DNA of 15,819 nucleotides, taken from M3007 sp033762055 (lineage in GTDB: Bacteria; Bacteroidota; Bacteroidia; Chitinophagales; Saprospiraceae). A program made the translations under genes and the position numbers. The stretch covers positions 1 through 15,819 of the forward strand of contig JANRLZ010000103.1 in assembly GCA_033762055.1 (NCBI GenBank), given 5' to 3'. Position 1 is the first letter of the stretch; each line of letters opens with the position of its first letter. Positions 1-7,798 of this stretch are shown here, piece by piece. The notes under the pieces were generated by a model. That model worked only from the letters and a program-made list of their open reading frames with translations, had not been told where the DNA came from and did no database searches.

Positions 1-21
1 TTTTTTTGTGTTTTAACCTGA

Positions 22-46
22 CCCCTCATCCCCCCACCCAACCCCC
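22..46 (-). other. Putative G-quadruplex motif (G-rich on minus strand)
   Basis: On the minus strand four G runs of 5, 3, 6 and 4 bases are separated by loops TT, T and ATGA. This meets the usual G3+N1-7 quadruplex rule with very short loops. It lies about 240 bp upstream of the kinase start, so on the plus strand it would be the non-template C-rich side. Any function is inference. Confidence 0.5.
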
Positions 47-229
47 ACCACAACCACTAAAAAAAACACACCTTTTTACCACCTCTTATGTGTGACCACC
101 ACTAGAGCGGCTTTGATTTTAAAGGGTTTGCAACGGGCCAAAAGTGCATTACCTCCAACAACTATTTTGATTTTAAGGCAATTGGCAAAATTCAACTTAT
201 TAAATGCCTTACATATTTGCGGAAACTAA

Positions 230-237
230 TACTTTTG
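230..237 (+). promoter_or_regulatory. Possible -7 box (TACTTTTG) of the kinase operon
   Basis: TACTTTTG matches the Bacteroidota -7 consensus TAnnTTTG and lies 46 bp upstream of the ATG at 284. No good TTTG -33 box is seen at the expected 17-23 nt upstream, so the call is weak. A near match (CATATTTG, 212-219) lies just upstream. Confidence 0.35.
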
Positions 238-283
238 AAATCCGGAAAAGAGAAATAACACCAAATAAACAGCAAGAGAAACG

Positions 284-2443
284 ATGGAACCCGCTTTAAC
301 GCCAGAACAATGGGCCCAAATCAAACAAGAATTTGAGCAAGCCGGCAGTATGCCCTATCGGGTGCATGTAACCGATCGAGAAGGCCGATTTTTGTTTGCC
401 AATGCCGAGGCGCGTGATTTTTTTGGCCTGGGCGAAGACCCTTTCCAGCACAATATCACCCAGATGTACGAAGACGAACGCGAACGCCGCTACGTTTTGC
501 GGGAGTTAAAAAAAGTACAGCCGGGCGAATGGCGCCGGGCGTTTACGGTGGTGTTAAAAGTGCAAGGCAAGCGCCAGAAGGTGCGATTTTCTTCCAAACC
601 ATTTTTTGATGATGCCGGCGAAATCGTCGCCATGCTGAACATGACCGACCCGATGAACTGGGTAGAGCGTTTTGCCGAATTTGAAAGCGAAATCGGGGTG
701 GGCTTGTTTGAAATTGACAAACAATTCAAAGTGGCGGAGTGCAATACTTTTTTGGCGCACATGCTGGGGTATGAGCATTCTGAAGAATTGAAGGGCCGAC
801 ATATCAAGGAATTTTTGTGGGAAAATGGTGCGCCGCTAAAGGTATTGGACGCACTAAAAAGGACGCCAAAACTGGAGAAATACCCCCTAAAACTAAAGCG
901 GGAAGACGGCGGACTGGTATTGGCGGAGATGAGTTGCCATGCGCTCAGCCTTGACCACGACGAGATAACCCGAATCAAAGGCGTATTGCGGGATACCACG
1001 TTTAAAGTCTTTTATGATGACTTGCCGGTAGGATTGTTTTTAATCAATAAAAATGCGGAAGAAAAAGACGTTATTTCTCAAGTGAATGATACGTTTGTAA
1101 AAATGCATGGCTACGAAAAACCCTCGGAAGTGCTTGGGCAACTTTCGTCTATGTTTGAATCCGACCCGGTTACTTCCGCCAGTTACAAGAAAGCCCTAGC
1201 AAAAGCATTGAAAGAAAACAAACCATTGCTCGACCATTACACCAAAGTACGGGGAAAAACCGGCAACCTGCTGGATGTTGTCGTGAATGTGCGCTTTTTA
1301 CCCGACCAAAATGGCCAAATGCGGGTGGGCGCCGTGTACGATCTGACAGAGAATGTAGGCAAACACTTGCGCATCCTGGAAGCGGATTTTAGCGCATTGC
1401 TGCACACCTATATTGCCACGATGAACGGTGTGTTGGATACCCTTCAATATGTGATCAAAGCGCAAGGCCAGGACACACTTAACGACGCAAAACAACTGGA
1501 TACAGAGGCCGCAGCCGTTAAAACAGCCGGCAGCCAAAAACATTTGGGATCCCTGCTTATTGATCTGGAAAAAGTAGCGATAGAACGGAAAACCGGTATC
1601 AATCAAGCCGGAACCATGCTTAAATTCTGGCGAAAAATGTCGGGCGTAAATGCCAATATTCATGACGATGACAACGCTTCCTGGCAACGCCGCAACCTGA
1701 TTGAAATGGGAAAGGCATTTGAAACGATCAAAAATGCCGGCTTGCCCAAAGAGTTGCTGCGCAATATCCGGTTTGAAATGAATGAAATGCTCCGCCTGAC
1801 GAATGTTACCTCGCTAAACGCTTCCTATAATGAATTAATCAAGCGAATGCCGGAGTTTGATTACTTTGAAAAATACCTCCGCTCGGAAGAAACAGATATG
1901 CGGGAGTTGGCGGAAGAGAACCTGATTGCCATCCTTTACGACGAGATCAACTATATCCGCGAAAGTGCTGCTAAACGAAAGATTGCGATCGTCGTACACA
2001 ATAGAGAAGAGTCCATTATGGTTCGATGCAATAAAACTTCATTGAGCCGTGCTTTTCAGAGTTTGCTGAACAATGCGGTCAAGTACAGCTGGCACAAGGG
2101 AGGGGATAACCGCCCCTGGGTGGATGTTCGGGTAAGCAAAAAACTAGATTTGCAAAAACGAGAGGTCGTTGAAGTAGTGATTGAAAACTGGGGGGTGGCC
2201 ATCAAAAAAGAAGAACTGGAAAACGACGAGTTGTTCAAGTTTGGGAAACGCGGGCAAATCGCCGAAGTGGAAGGCCGATCCGGGACCGGTATCGGTCTGT
2301 ACGATGCCTGGAACATCATTGAAAAGCACGAAGGCAAGTTGCGGCTCACATCCGACCCGATTTTTGGCAACCCGCCCACCCTTTACACCAAGCCGTTTAT
2401 CACCAAAGCGTTTGTTACCTTACCAATATTAAAATTAACATGA
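284..2443 (+). CDS. Soluble multi-PAS sensor histidine kinase-like protein
   Basis: A 719-residue protein with no membrane segment, so the sensor is cytoplasmic. Three PAS-like domains lie at about 22-122, 132-240 and 244-355 (second with ECNTFLAHMLGY, third with VNDTFVKMHGY). A long helical linker follows (about 360-540), then a HATPase_c domain (about 543-717). The ATP-binding boxes are visible: N box SLLNNAVKYS (N596/N597), F-box-like FKFGKRG (651-657) and G2 GRSGTGIGLYDAW (664-676). The G1 box reads ENWGVAI, with Asn635 where Asp is usual and Ala639 where Gly is usual. I see no ordinary H-E/D-x-x-P phosphoacceptor motif in the linker, so the phospho-His is unassigned. The ATG at 284 follows the purine-rich AAGAGAAACG. 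The stop overlaps the ATG of the receiver gene by 4 bp (ATGA), which suggests translational coupling and a dedicated pair. Kinase activity is inferred from the fold. Confidence 0.85.
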   Translation: MEPALTPEQWAQIKQEFEQAGSMPYRVHVTDREGRFLFANAEARDFFGLGEDPFQHNITQMYEDERERRYVLRELKKVQPGEWRRAFTVVLKVQGKRQKVRFSSKPFFDDAGEIVAMLNMTDPMNWVERFAEFESEIGVGLFEIDKQFKVAECNTFLAHMLGYEHSEELKGRHIKEFLWENGAPLKVLDALKRTPKLEKYPLKLKREDGGLVLAEMSCHALSLDHDEITRIKGVLRDTTFKVFYDDLPVGLFLINKNAEEKDVISQVNDTFVKMHGYEKPSEVLGQLSSMFESDPVTSASYKKALAKALKENKPLLDHYTKVRGKTGNLLDVVVNVRFLPDQNGQMRVGAVYDLTENVGKHLRILEADFSALLHTYIATMNGVLDTLQYVIKAQGQDTLNDAKQLDTEAAAVKTAGSQKHLGSLLIDLEKVAIERKTGINQAGTMLKFWRKMSGVNANIHDDDNASWQRRNLIEMGKAFETIKNAGLPKELLRNIRFEMNEMLRLTNVTSLNASYNELIKRMPEFDYFEKYLRSEETDMRELAEENLIAILYDEINYIRESAAKRKIAIVVHNREESIMVRCNKTSLSRAFQSLLNNAVKYSWHKGGDNRPWVDVRVSKKLDLQKREVVEVVIENWGVAIKKEELENDELFKFGKRGQIAEVEGRSGTGIGLYDAWNIIEKHEGKLRLTSDPIFGNPPTLYTKPFITKAFVTLPILKLT

Positions 2444-2910
2444 ATACTGAACCGATCATAAAATTGTTGTGGGTAGACGACGATTTACACCACGACCTGA
2501 GAGAACGGCGCATGACCTTGCTGATGCAAGACGATTTTGAATCCGATTTTGCGCAGGACGCAACGGATGCTTACTATAAGTTGATTGATAAAAACAACCA
2601 ATACACCCATATTTTGGTTGATTTACAACATCCGCCCGGCCCGGATGATATGTGGGAAGAGTACCGGGAAAAAGGTGAACGAATGTTTGGCGTCATACTG
2701 CTCAAAAAAATTCGGGAAAACGAAGGCGGCAAGTTTGATCACTTGAAAAACACCCGTTTTGGCGTCCTCAGCATCCAACCCAAAGAAAACAACGAAACAT
2801 TGTTTGAAGATCCGATCAATTTGCCAAAAAATAATTACCTGATTAAAAGAATTTCATTGGATGATGATGCATTTATTGATTTTATTAAGAATTTAAAACC
2901 GTTTGCTTAA
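2440..2910 (+). CDS. Single-domain response regulator receiver-like protein
   Basis: A 156-residue protein made of one CheY-like receiver domain with no output domain. The expected residues can be placed: acidic cluster D13-D15 after the first strand (LLWVDDD), phosphoacceptor Asp61 (ILVDLQHPPG), the Thr/Ser position Ser111 (FGVLS) and the conserved Lys136 (NYLIKR). The loop after Asp61 is longer than in CheY and holds DDMWEEYREKGERMFG, which makes the protein longer than the usual 120-130 residues. It overlaps the kinase gene by 4 bp and ends 3 bp before a membrane-protein gene, so it likely takes phosphate from the kinase and passes the signal by protein contact, perhaps to that membrane protein (inference). 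Confidence 0.85.
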   Translation: MNTEPIIKLLWVDDDLHHDLRERRMTLLMQDDFESDFAQDATDAYYKLIDKNNQYTHILVDLQHPPGPDDMWEEYREKGERMFGVILLKKIRENEGGKFDHLKNTRFGVLSIQPKENNETLFEDPINLPKNNYLIKRISLDDDAFIDFIKNLKPFA

Positions 2911-2913
2911 CTT

Positions 2914-4128
2914 ATGGAAACTATATTTCTGGATTTTAAATACGCGCTGGATGTAGAGTGGATGTCGGAAGTAGCAAGTGTAGCTGTTACGTTCGTGGTG
3001 TTTATTATGGGAGTTCCGGCACTTATTTCTCAAACCTTCATACCGGACCCACTAAGAAGTGTTTACAGGCGACGGCTTGATGGAAAATGGTCAAAAGTTT
3101 TCGCCTGGCAAATCGGATTTTTATTTATGTTATTGCTGCTGTCTTTCCCCGGCGTTTCTAATATGGCAGCAGGCAACCAATTTTGGGAATGGACATTTGC
3201 ACTTGTTTTACTGGGAATTAGCGCCCTGGTATTGATATTATGCGCTTTCCACTTGGTTAATAATTTTAAAGAATCGCAAAATATTGGAGAGCGACTTGCC
3301 AGAAACATCGTTAAGGATGCCATTACATGTTTCGACCAAAACCGGTCAATCCCCAAAACAGACCTGGAAGACCTGGGCCTTCTGGCCCGTGAACTTCCCA
3401 TGGGAACGACCAAAACCTTTTTTTTGGAAGAAACGGAGAAATTGATGGAGCACTTACTGGACTACAAGGGCAAAAAAGACATGGATAATATTAGTCAGAT
3501 ATTGGAAAAAGTTGTTTGCCCCAGCATCAACACCGATGGAACAAAAGCAAATGAAGAAAACATCCGCAAGGCTCTTGACATGCTGTTGCTGGCCTATCAT
3601 AAAATTCATCAGGACCCGATAGAAAAAAACAGCTACCTTATTCAAAAAATCGGGGGCTACATTCGTGAAATTGGAACAAAAGTTATCCAGCGGGGCGATT
3701 TATCGTCTTTTATGTATGCCACCGACAAACTTTCGCAAATCGAAGGGGCGTCCAAGGAAATGTACACCCTCGGCGACGCCGCCCTCAAACACGGCTATAT
3801 GCCCGAAGCCGTGGCTATGGTGCGCAACCTGAGCAGCCGCGTACGCCAGCAATCTGCTGCCGCCGACCTGCCGTTTCACAAAGACAAACGCAGTTTTTCC
3901 TGGCTCGGCCTTATTGCACGCATATACATCAAAGACGGCTGGGCGCGCAACTTCGCCGAACGCCAGCTGACCAACCTTCTCAAACCCCTGGAAACCCAAC
4001 CGGAATTTATGAAATCGTTGTTCAACGACGCCCAGGTTCATTTTTACCGCCAGGCCGATTTTTCTACCGCCGACGCGATTCTTGAACTGCAACAAAAACG
4101 TTACCCCACACTCACCGTAGCAAAGTAA
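2914..4128 (+). CDS. Membrane protein of unknown family in the sensor operon
   Basis: A 404-residue protein I do not recognise. Three hydrophobic stretches near the N-terminus (about 19-40, 66-85 and 94-115) look like membrane helices. A basic segment (RRRLDGKWSK, about 52-61) lies between helices 1 and 2. From about 116 onward the protein is soluble and mostly helical, with no catalytic motif visible; tandem-helix (TPR-like) structure is possible for about 270-400. It starts 3 bp after the receiver stop, so it belongs to the same operon and may be the membrane output of the kinase-receiver pair. Base composition is AT-rich up to about position 3730 and then turns GC-rich for the last third with the frame unbroken. 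Its end overlaps the convergent gene by 17 bp (4112-4128). Confidence 0.8.
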   Translation: METIFLDFKYALDVEWMSEVASVAVTFVVFIMGVPALISQTFIPDPLRSVYRRRLDGKWSKVFAWQIGFLFMLLLLSFPGVSNMAAGNQFWEWTFALVLLGISALVLILCAFHLVNNFKESQNIGERLARNIVKDAITCFDQNRSIPKTDLEDLGLLARELPMGTTKTFFLEETEKLMEHLLDYKGKKDMDNISQILEKVVCPSINTDGTKANEENIRKALDMLLLAYHKIHQDPIEKNSYLIQKIGGYIREIGTKVIQRGDLSSFMYATDKLSQIEGASKEMYTLGDAALKHGYMPEAVAMVRNLSSRVRQQSAAADLPFHKDKRSFSWLGLIARIYIKDGWARNFAERQLTNLLKPLETQPEFMKSLFNDAQVHFYRQADFSTADAILELQQKRYPTLTVAK

Positions 4129-5923
4129 CCCCGCCGCTTTTCGTAAATTTCTGCTGCGCTCCCGAGCGGATGGCCTCGTATTCCACCCGCCACACATACA
4201 CATCCGAAGGCGCCTCCAGATCGTTAAAACGCCCGTCCCAACCGGCATCCGGATCATTGGTTTCAAAAACCAGCGCCCCCCAGCGGGAATACACTTTAAG
4301 GTTGGAAAAAATGACCTCACAAGGGTACAAAGGCCGGAAAAGGTCGTTGGCGCCGTCGCCATTGGGTGAAAAAGCATTCGGAAACAAATCTTCTTTCGCG
4401 CCAATTTCAATTTCTTTCGACTCCTCCTTGCTGCACCCGTTGAAAGTGGCCGTTCGGGTTACCACGATGCGTGGCCCTTCGGTATGACAAATACGGGCAG
4501 CATTGATCGAATCTTCCTCCGCGCCTTCTATCTCAAGCGTATATTCTATGCCGGGAGTGTCGTCGAGCAAGGTAATTTCAGTGCATTCGCCCGGACAAAG
4601 GGTGGAGTCTGCCAGACTAAAACCAAGGCGAATCGGCTGACAAACCGTGTTGGCAATCAGCGTCACATCCGAAACGGTCAGCGTAGTGCTTTGTGCCGTA
4701 AAACCGATCGTCTCGTCGGGTACAAATGCCGTTTGCTCCGGCATTACTTCAATACGTACCAACCCGGATGGAGTCGGACAACAATCGCCGGCCCGGCCCT
4801 CCCGGTCGGTCTGCACCAACATAAAATTGGTCTGGTTGCCGCTGGTACTCGTGCCCGCTGCCGTAAAACCATCACCCTGCGGTTTGACTTGCCAAAGAAT
4901 ATTGCCGGTTCCATCGCCTTTGTAGGTGTTTTGCCAGAGCATGTCGTGCGCACCGTTGATCTTTATCATCACCGCCGGGGTGCCGCTGGGCGCCGGACGC
5001 CCAAGGGTCAATACCAGTTCGTTGTCGGGGAGCCCCAGCAGATCGGTCACGCCGATATGGCGATCTTCAATTTTATAGGTAAATGACGTTTTCAGGTTTC
5101 CGTCGCGGTCGGTCGTAAGTGTCCAGGCGCGGGCGAAATCGTCATCGAACCCTTGCGAATTACCTGCGAAAAACAAATCGCCATTTTCGAGCGGAGCGAT
5201 ATAACTGAGCAAATCGGTGTTTTCGCCGATGGAATAACGCTGTACGGCTCCGGGCATATCGCCCGCCGACGTGAATTTGGCGTAAATGCCCTGCGACTCA
5301 TTGAGTTCGATGTGATAGCCGCTGCAATGGATAAAACCGAGCGGATCCTGCCAGCATTTGCCCAATTGCTCATAACCCGGTTCGCCGAAAATTTTATACC
5401 ACAAGACATCGCCATTGTCATTGATTTTGACGGCCAAAGCATCGCGGTCAATGGAAGAAATAACAAAATCGCCGGTCAGCAGGTAGCCGTCGGCCAGGCG
5501 GGTAATTTTTTGCAGGCGGCAACTGGGTACAGCTGTTTTAGCCCAAACGACGGCGCCGTTGGCCGGATTTACTTTCATCCAGCCGGCTTTGGCGGTTCCG
5601 TTGGCGCTGAATGCGTCATACACCACCAATAAATTGCCGTCAGAGGCGCGCAACATATCGAGCGCTTCGGTACGTTGGCCATTGCTGTACGTTTTTGCCC
5701 ATACGGTTTCGCCTTTTTCATTGAGCAAATGGATCAGCATGTCGGCCAGACTGCTGTTTTGCAAGGCCGTAGCACCGGCTGTAGCGATGCGCCCGCCGGG
5801 CAATACTTCAAGGGTATTGGTTCGATCCGTAAAAAAACGGTCGTAAGTTTTGATGAATAATTCCTGTGACGCGCCCCCGAATGGCAGCAGAATCAACCAG
5901 CAAATCAGTTTTGTATATTTCAT
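4112..5923 (-). CDS. T9SS type B-sorted secreted protein (gliding-motility C-terminal domain)
   Basis: A 603-residue secreted protein. Residues 1-19 are a signal peptide (MKYTKLICWLILLPFGGAS). Residues about 35-375 contain repeated blade-like units (for example GETVWAKTYSNG, NGDVLWYKIFGE, AHDMLWQNTYKGDG) typical of a beta-propeller. A cysteine-containing region follows (CCPTP near 381; C428-C497). The last 90 residues are the gliding-motility/T9SS type B sorting domain: FPNAFSPNGDGANDLFRP at 514-531, then LKVYSRWGALVFET and DAGWDGRFND. This family is exported through the type IX system and displayed on or released from the surface. The ligand is unknown. A perfect -7 box lies 4 nt upstream of the ATG, so it may have its own promoter; it also follows the GT4 gene after 60 bp. 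Confidence 0.9.
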   Translation of the reverse strand: MKYTKLICWLILLPFGGASQELFIKTYDRFFTDRTNTLEVLPGGRIATAGATALQNSSLADMLIHLLNEKGETVWAKTYSNGQRTEALDMLRASDGNLLVVYDAFSANGTAKAGWMKVNPANGAVVWAKTAVPSCRLQKITRLADGYLLTGDFVISSIDRDALAVKINDNGDVLWYKIFGEPGYEQLGKCWQDPLGFIHCSGYHIELNESQGIYAKFTSAGDMPGAVQRYSIGENTDLLSYIAPLENGDLFFAGNSQGFDDDFARAWTLTTDRDGNLKTSFTYKIEDRHIGVTDLLGLPDNELVLTLGRPAPSGTPAVMIKINGAHDMLWQNTYKGDGTGNILWQVKPQGDGFTAAGTSTSGNQTNFMLVQTDREGRAGDCCPTPSGLVRIEVMPEQTAFVPDETIGFTAQSTTLTVSDVTLIANTVCQPIRLGFSLADSTLCPGECTEITLLDDTPGIEYTLEIEGAEEDSINAARICHTEGPRIVVTRTATFNGCSKEESKEIEIGAKEDLFPNAFSPNGDGANDLFRPLYPCEVIFSNLKVYSRWGALVFETNDPDAGWDGRFNDLEAPSDVYVWRVEYEAIRSGAQQKFTKSGGVTLLR

Positions 5924-5927
5924 GCGG

Positions 5928-5935
5928 CAAAGGTA
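5928..5935 (-). promoter_or_regulatory. Bacteroidota -7 box (TACCTTTG) of the T9SS cargo gene
   Basis: Read on the minus strand, TACCTTTG matches TAnnTTTG exactly and ends only 4 nt before the ATG at 5923. Transcription would start at or almost at the start codon, giving a leaderless or near-leaderless mRNA. No clear TTTG -33 box is seen at normal spacing; a TTGACC lies 35 nt upstream. Confidence 0.45.
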
Positions 5936-5983
5936 AAATCGCTTCCCGCCGCCTTTTTGTCATTTTTGGTCAAGACGGGTATT

Positions 5984-7186
5984 TTACGCCGCCGCCATTT
6001 GCGCGAGCAGGTTTTTCGCCACGGTTTCATTATCGTAAAATTGTTCGCAAAAATCGCGTGCTCTGTCGCCTAAGCGCGCCAATTGTTTTCCTTCGGCATA
6101 ACACCATGCAATAGCATCCACCCATTGTTCGGGTTGTTCGGCCAATAAACATTCCTTTCCTTCTGTGGAATCAATCCCTTCCATACCCAATGCCGTAGAC
6201 AATACCACTTTCCCCAATGCCAATCCCTCCAGAATTTTAGCCCGCATGCCGCCACCCGAGCGCAAGGGTACGACCATGATTGAGTGCTGATTCAGGAAAT
6301 CGGCTGCAACGGGCACTTCGCCGTGAAAATGGACCCGCGGCATATCCAGATTTTGTAACCAGCGCGGCGCAGTCCGCCCCGCAATATGAAAAGTCAGGTC
6401 GGGGAATCGGGGAGCAAGCAAAGGCTGCCACACTTCGTCGAGGAACCAGCGCAGTCCTTCCTGGTTGGGCATCCAGTCGAGCGAACCGATAAAGGAAAGA
6501 CTGAGTGGACGGTCAAAACTTGACCAATCGGGATGATAATCGTGGCAATCCAGCCCGATCGGGCATACCAGTGCCGGGCGCTTCAGGCCCATTAGTCGGA
6601 ACTGCTCGGCGTCGCGGCGACTGATGGCCACAATCAGGTCGCACTGGTTAATTTGTTGTAGTTCAAAGGTTTTTAACCTGGGTGTAATCTGATTGAGGTA
6701 CCAACGTTTCAGCGGATTGGCGTGTGTCGCAACCCTTTCCCAAATTTCATGTTCCACATTGTGGGTGCGCAATACCACTTTGGCGCCGGGCGCCTGCCGG
6801 CGAATAATGGAAAGGTAGGGCGCGAGGAAAACGGATTCTAATTGCACCACGTCGAAAGCCGTTTTTTGCAATATAACGGCCAGTTTTTCCGCAAATGCGG
6901 TGTTTTCAAAACGCTCGACATGGTACGATTTTTTACTGAAAAGCAAGTTGCGAAGGGCCGGCAGCGGACGGATATGATTTTCAACAAATACCGCATGTAC
7001 GGCATCGTAATGATTAAAATCGGGGGGGAGGGTGGAAAGATCAAACCAGTGTTTGCTGGTATTCATGGAGAGCAAAGTGACCTCATGCCCCAGGGCATGA
7101 TACGCTTTGGCCAGGTAAGTAACAGCGATGGCCCCGCCATCTTTGAGCGGATAGGGAAATTTATGACAGAGTTGAAGGATGCGCAT
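5984..7186 (-). CDS. GT4-family (GT-B fold) glycosyltransferase
   Basis: A 400-residue protein close to the usual length for retaining GT4 enzymes. The N-terminal acceptor domain starts MRILQLCHKFPYPLKDGGAI, where the glycine-rich DGGA loop (16-19) is typical. RTHNVEHEIW (140-149) is another family hallmark. The C-terminal nucleotide-sugar domain starts near 232 (FIGSLDWMPN) and holds SGGGMRAKILEGLALGK (310-326), with the conserved Glu of the donor site, followed by VVLSTALGMEGI. No membrane helix is evident, so it probably works at the inner face of the cytoplasmic membrane on surface polysaccharide or glycan. Donor and acceptor cannot be told from sequence. It starts 21 bp after the psi-like gene on the same strand, so the two are likely co-transcribed. 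Confidence 0.9.
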   Translation of the reverse strand: MRILQLCHKFPYPLKDGGAIAVTYLAKAYHALGHEVTLLSMNTSKHWFDLSTLPPDFNHYDAVHAVFVENHIRPLPALRNLLFSKKSYHVERFENTAFAEKLAVILQKTAFDVVQLESVFLAPYLSIIRRQAPGAKVVLRTHNVEHEIWERVATHANPLKRWYLNQITPRLKTFELQQINQCDLIVAISRRDAEQFRLMGLKRPALVCPIGLDCHDYHPDWSSFDRPLSLSFIGSLDWMPNQEGLRWFLDEVWQPLLAPRFPDLTFHIAGRTAPRWLQNLDMPRVHFHGEVPVAADFLNQHSIMVVPLRSGGGMRAKILEGLALGKVVLSTALGMEGIDSTEGKECLLAEQPEQWVDAIAWCYAEGKQLARLGDRARDFCEQFYDNETVAKNLLAQMAAA

Positions 7187-7207
7187 CCTGGCGAGACAAA
7201 AACGAGG

Positions 7208-7642
7208 TCAGTTGGAGAGAAACATCTTTTGCAAAGCGCCCCAAAGCAGTGTTTTTTTATTTTTATCAGGCGCTATCACCGAAAGGGCATCAGCAAAAAG
7301 CCACTGTGCGCCACAGAAAGACAGCGGTTGGTAGGGGTTGGTTTGCAGGTGTAATCCGAGTTGTTCGGCAGGGATACCGAAAACAAGTACCTGCATGGGC
7401 TTTTTTTCCCGAAGATCGGTGGCAATGGTACGGGCTTCGCCGGGAGGAATTTCACTCAGCATGGTATCCTGCGCCAAATTTAATTGGGCGGCTGCCAACA
7501 CTTTAGTGACAAACGTCCGATTTTCGCCGGAATCGGCTTCCTTCCGGATGATAATGAATATTCGCCGGCCAAAATCACCCGTCGCATTTGCCATAGCCGG
7601 GCTTTCTGCTGCAAGAAAAATCAGATGGTTGGATAAAATCAT
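7208..7642 (-). CDS. Small protein resembling DNA polymerase III psi subunit (HolD-like)
   Basis: A 144-residue soluble protein. A short hydrophobic strand (RIFIIIRKE, 27-35) is followed by a helix and loop (KVLAAAQLNLAQDTMLSEI, 47-65), a second strand (QVLVFGI, 84-90) and a C-terminal helical part with PLSFCGAQWLFADALS (106-121) and LLWGALQKMF (132-141). This order, and the PLS..GAQ...AL...LW pattern, resemble my recollection of E. coli HolD (137 residues), which links the clamp loader to SSB. That is a pattern match, not a search result. An in-frame TAA lies seven codons upstream of the ATG at 7642, which supports this start. It is first in a likely operon with the GT4 gene and is read from the divergent promoter at 7781-7812. 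Confidence 0.7.
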   Translation of the reverse strand: MILSNHLIFLAAESPAMANATGDFGRRIFIIIRKEADSGENRTFVTKVLAAAQLNLAQDTMLSEIPPGEARTIATDLREKKPMQVLVFGIPAEQLGLHLQTNPYQPLSFCGAQWLFADALSVIAPDKNKKTLLWGALQKMFLSN

Positions 7643-7768
7643 CGTTGGAAGCGATTGTTTTTAAAATCAAAAAAACCGGTTGAAAAATTTTTTCTAAGCA
7701 AAATCCCGAATAAAGAAGGATAATTCTGTGAAGGGGCGATTTTTTTTCCGCTTTTTAGAATAAAATTT

Positions 7769-7798
7769 TTTGAGTTCTCGCAAAGGTAAGTACCTTTG
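7769..7798 (+). promoter_or_regulatory. Promoter of the branched-chain aminotransferase gene
   Basis: TTTG (7769-7772), an 18-nt spacer and TACCTTTG (7791-7798) match the Bacteroidota -33/-7 consensus very well. The start codon is 44 nt downstream of the -7 box. The -7 box is the right half of a perfect 18-bp palindrome (7781-7798) whose left half is the -7 box of the opposite promoter. Confidence 0.75.

Larger units (their letters stand above)
1..283. other. Non-coding leader upstream of the sensor kinase operon
   Basis: No convincing gene is visible here. The first 60 bases are T-rich and then strongly C-rich; positions 22-46 form a G-quadruplex motif on the minus strand. An 11-bp direct repeat (TTTGATTTTAA) occurs at 112-122 and 166-176. 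The 3' part is AT-rich and carries a possible Bacteroidota -7 box. The stretch probably holds the promoter and 5' UTR of the operon that starts at 284, and perhaps the end of whatever lies to the left. Confidence 0.6.

Noticed and set aside
112..176. 11-bp direct repeat TTTGATTTTAA at 112-122 and 166-176 as a regulator site
   Set aside because: AT-rich and short; two copies in such sequence can occur by chance and nothing else supports an operator.
3700..3760. Assembly chimera or frameshift at the composition change in the membrane-protein gene
   Set aside because: The frame stays open through the junction to a normal stop, so an error is not required; kept only as a possible natural fusion.
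3700..4410. Open frame on the minus strand across the ends of the membrane-protein and T9SS genes
   Set aside because: It runs antisense to one well-supported gene and out of frame in the other, has no domain pattern and arises from the GC-rich codon use of the true frames.
4484..5632. Open frames on the plus strand (4484-5086, 5153-5632) opposite the T9SS cargo gene
   Set aside because: Antisense shadows of a gene with a signal peptide and sorting domain; no independent start or domain signal.
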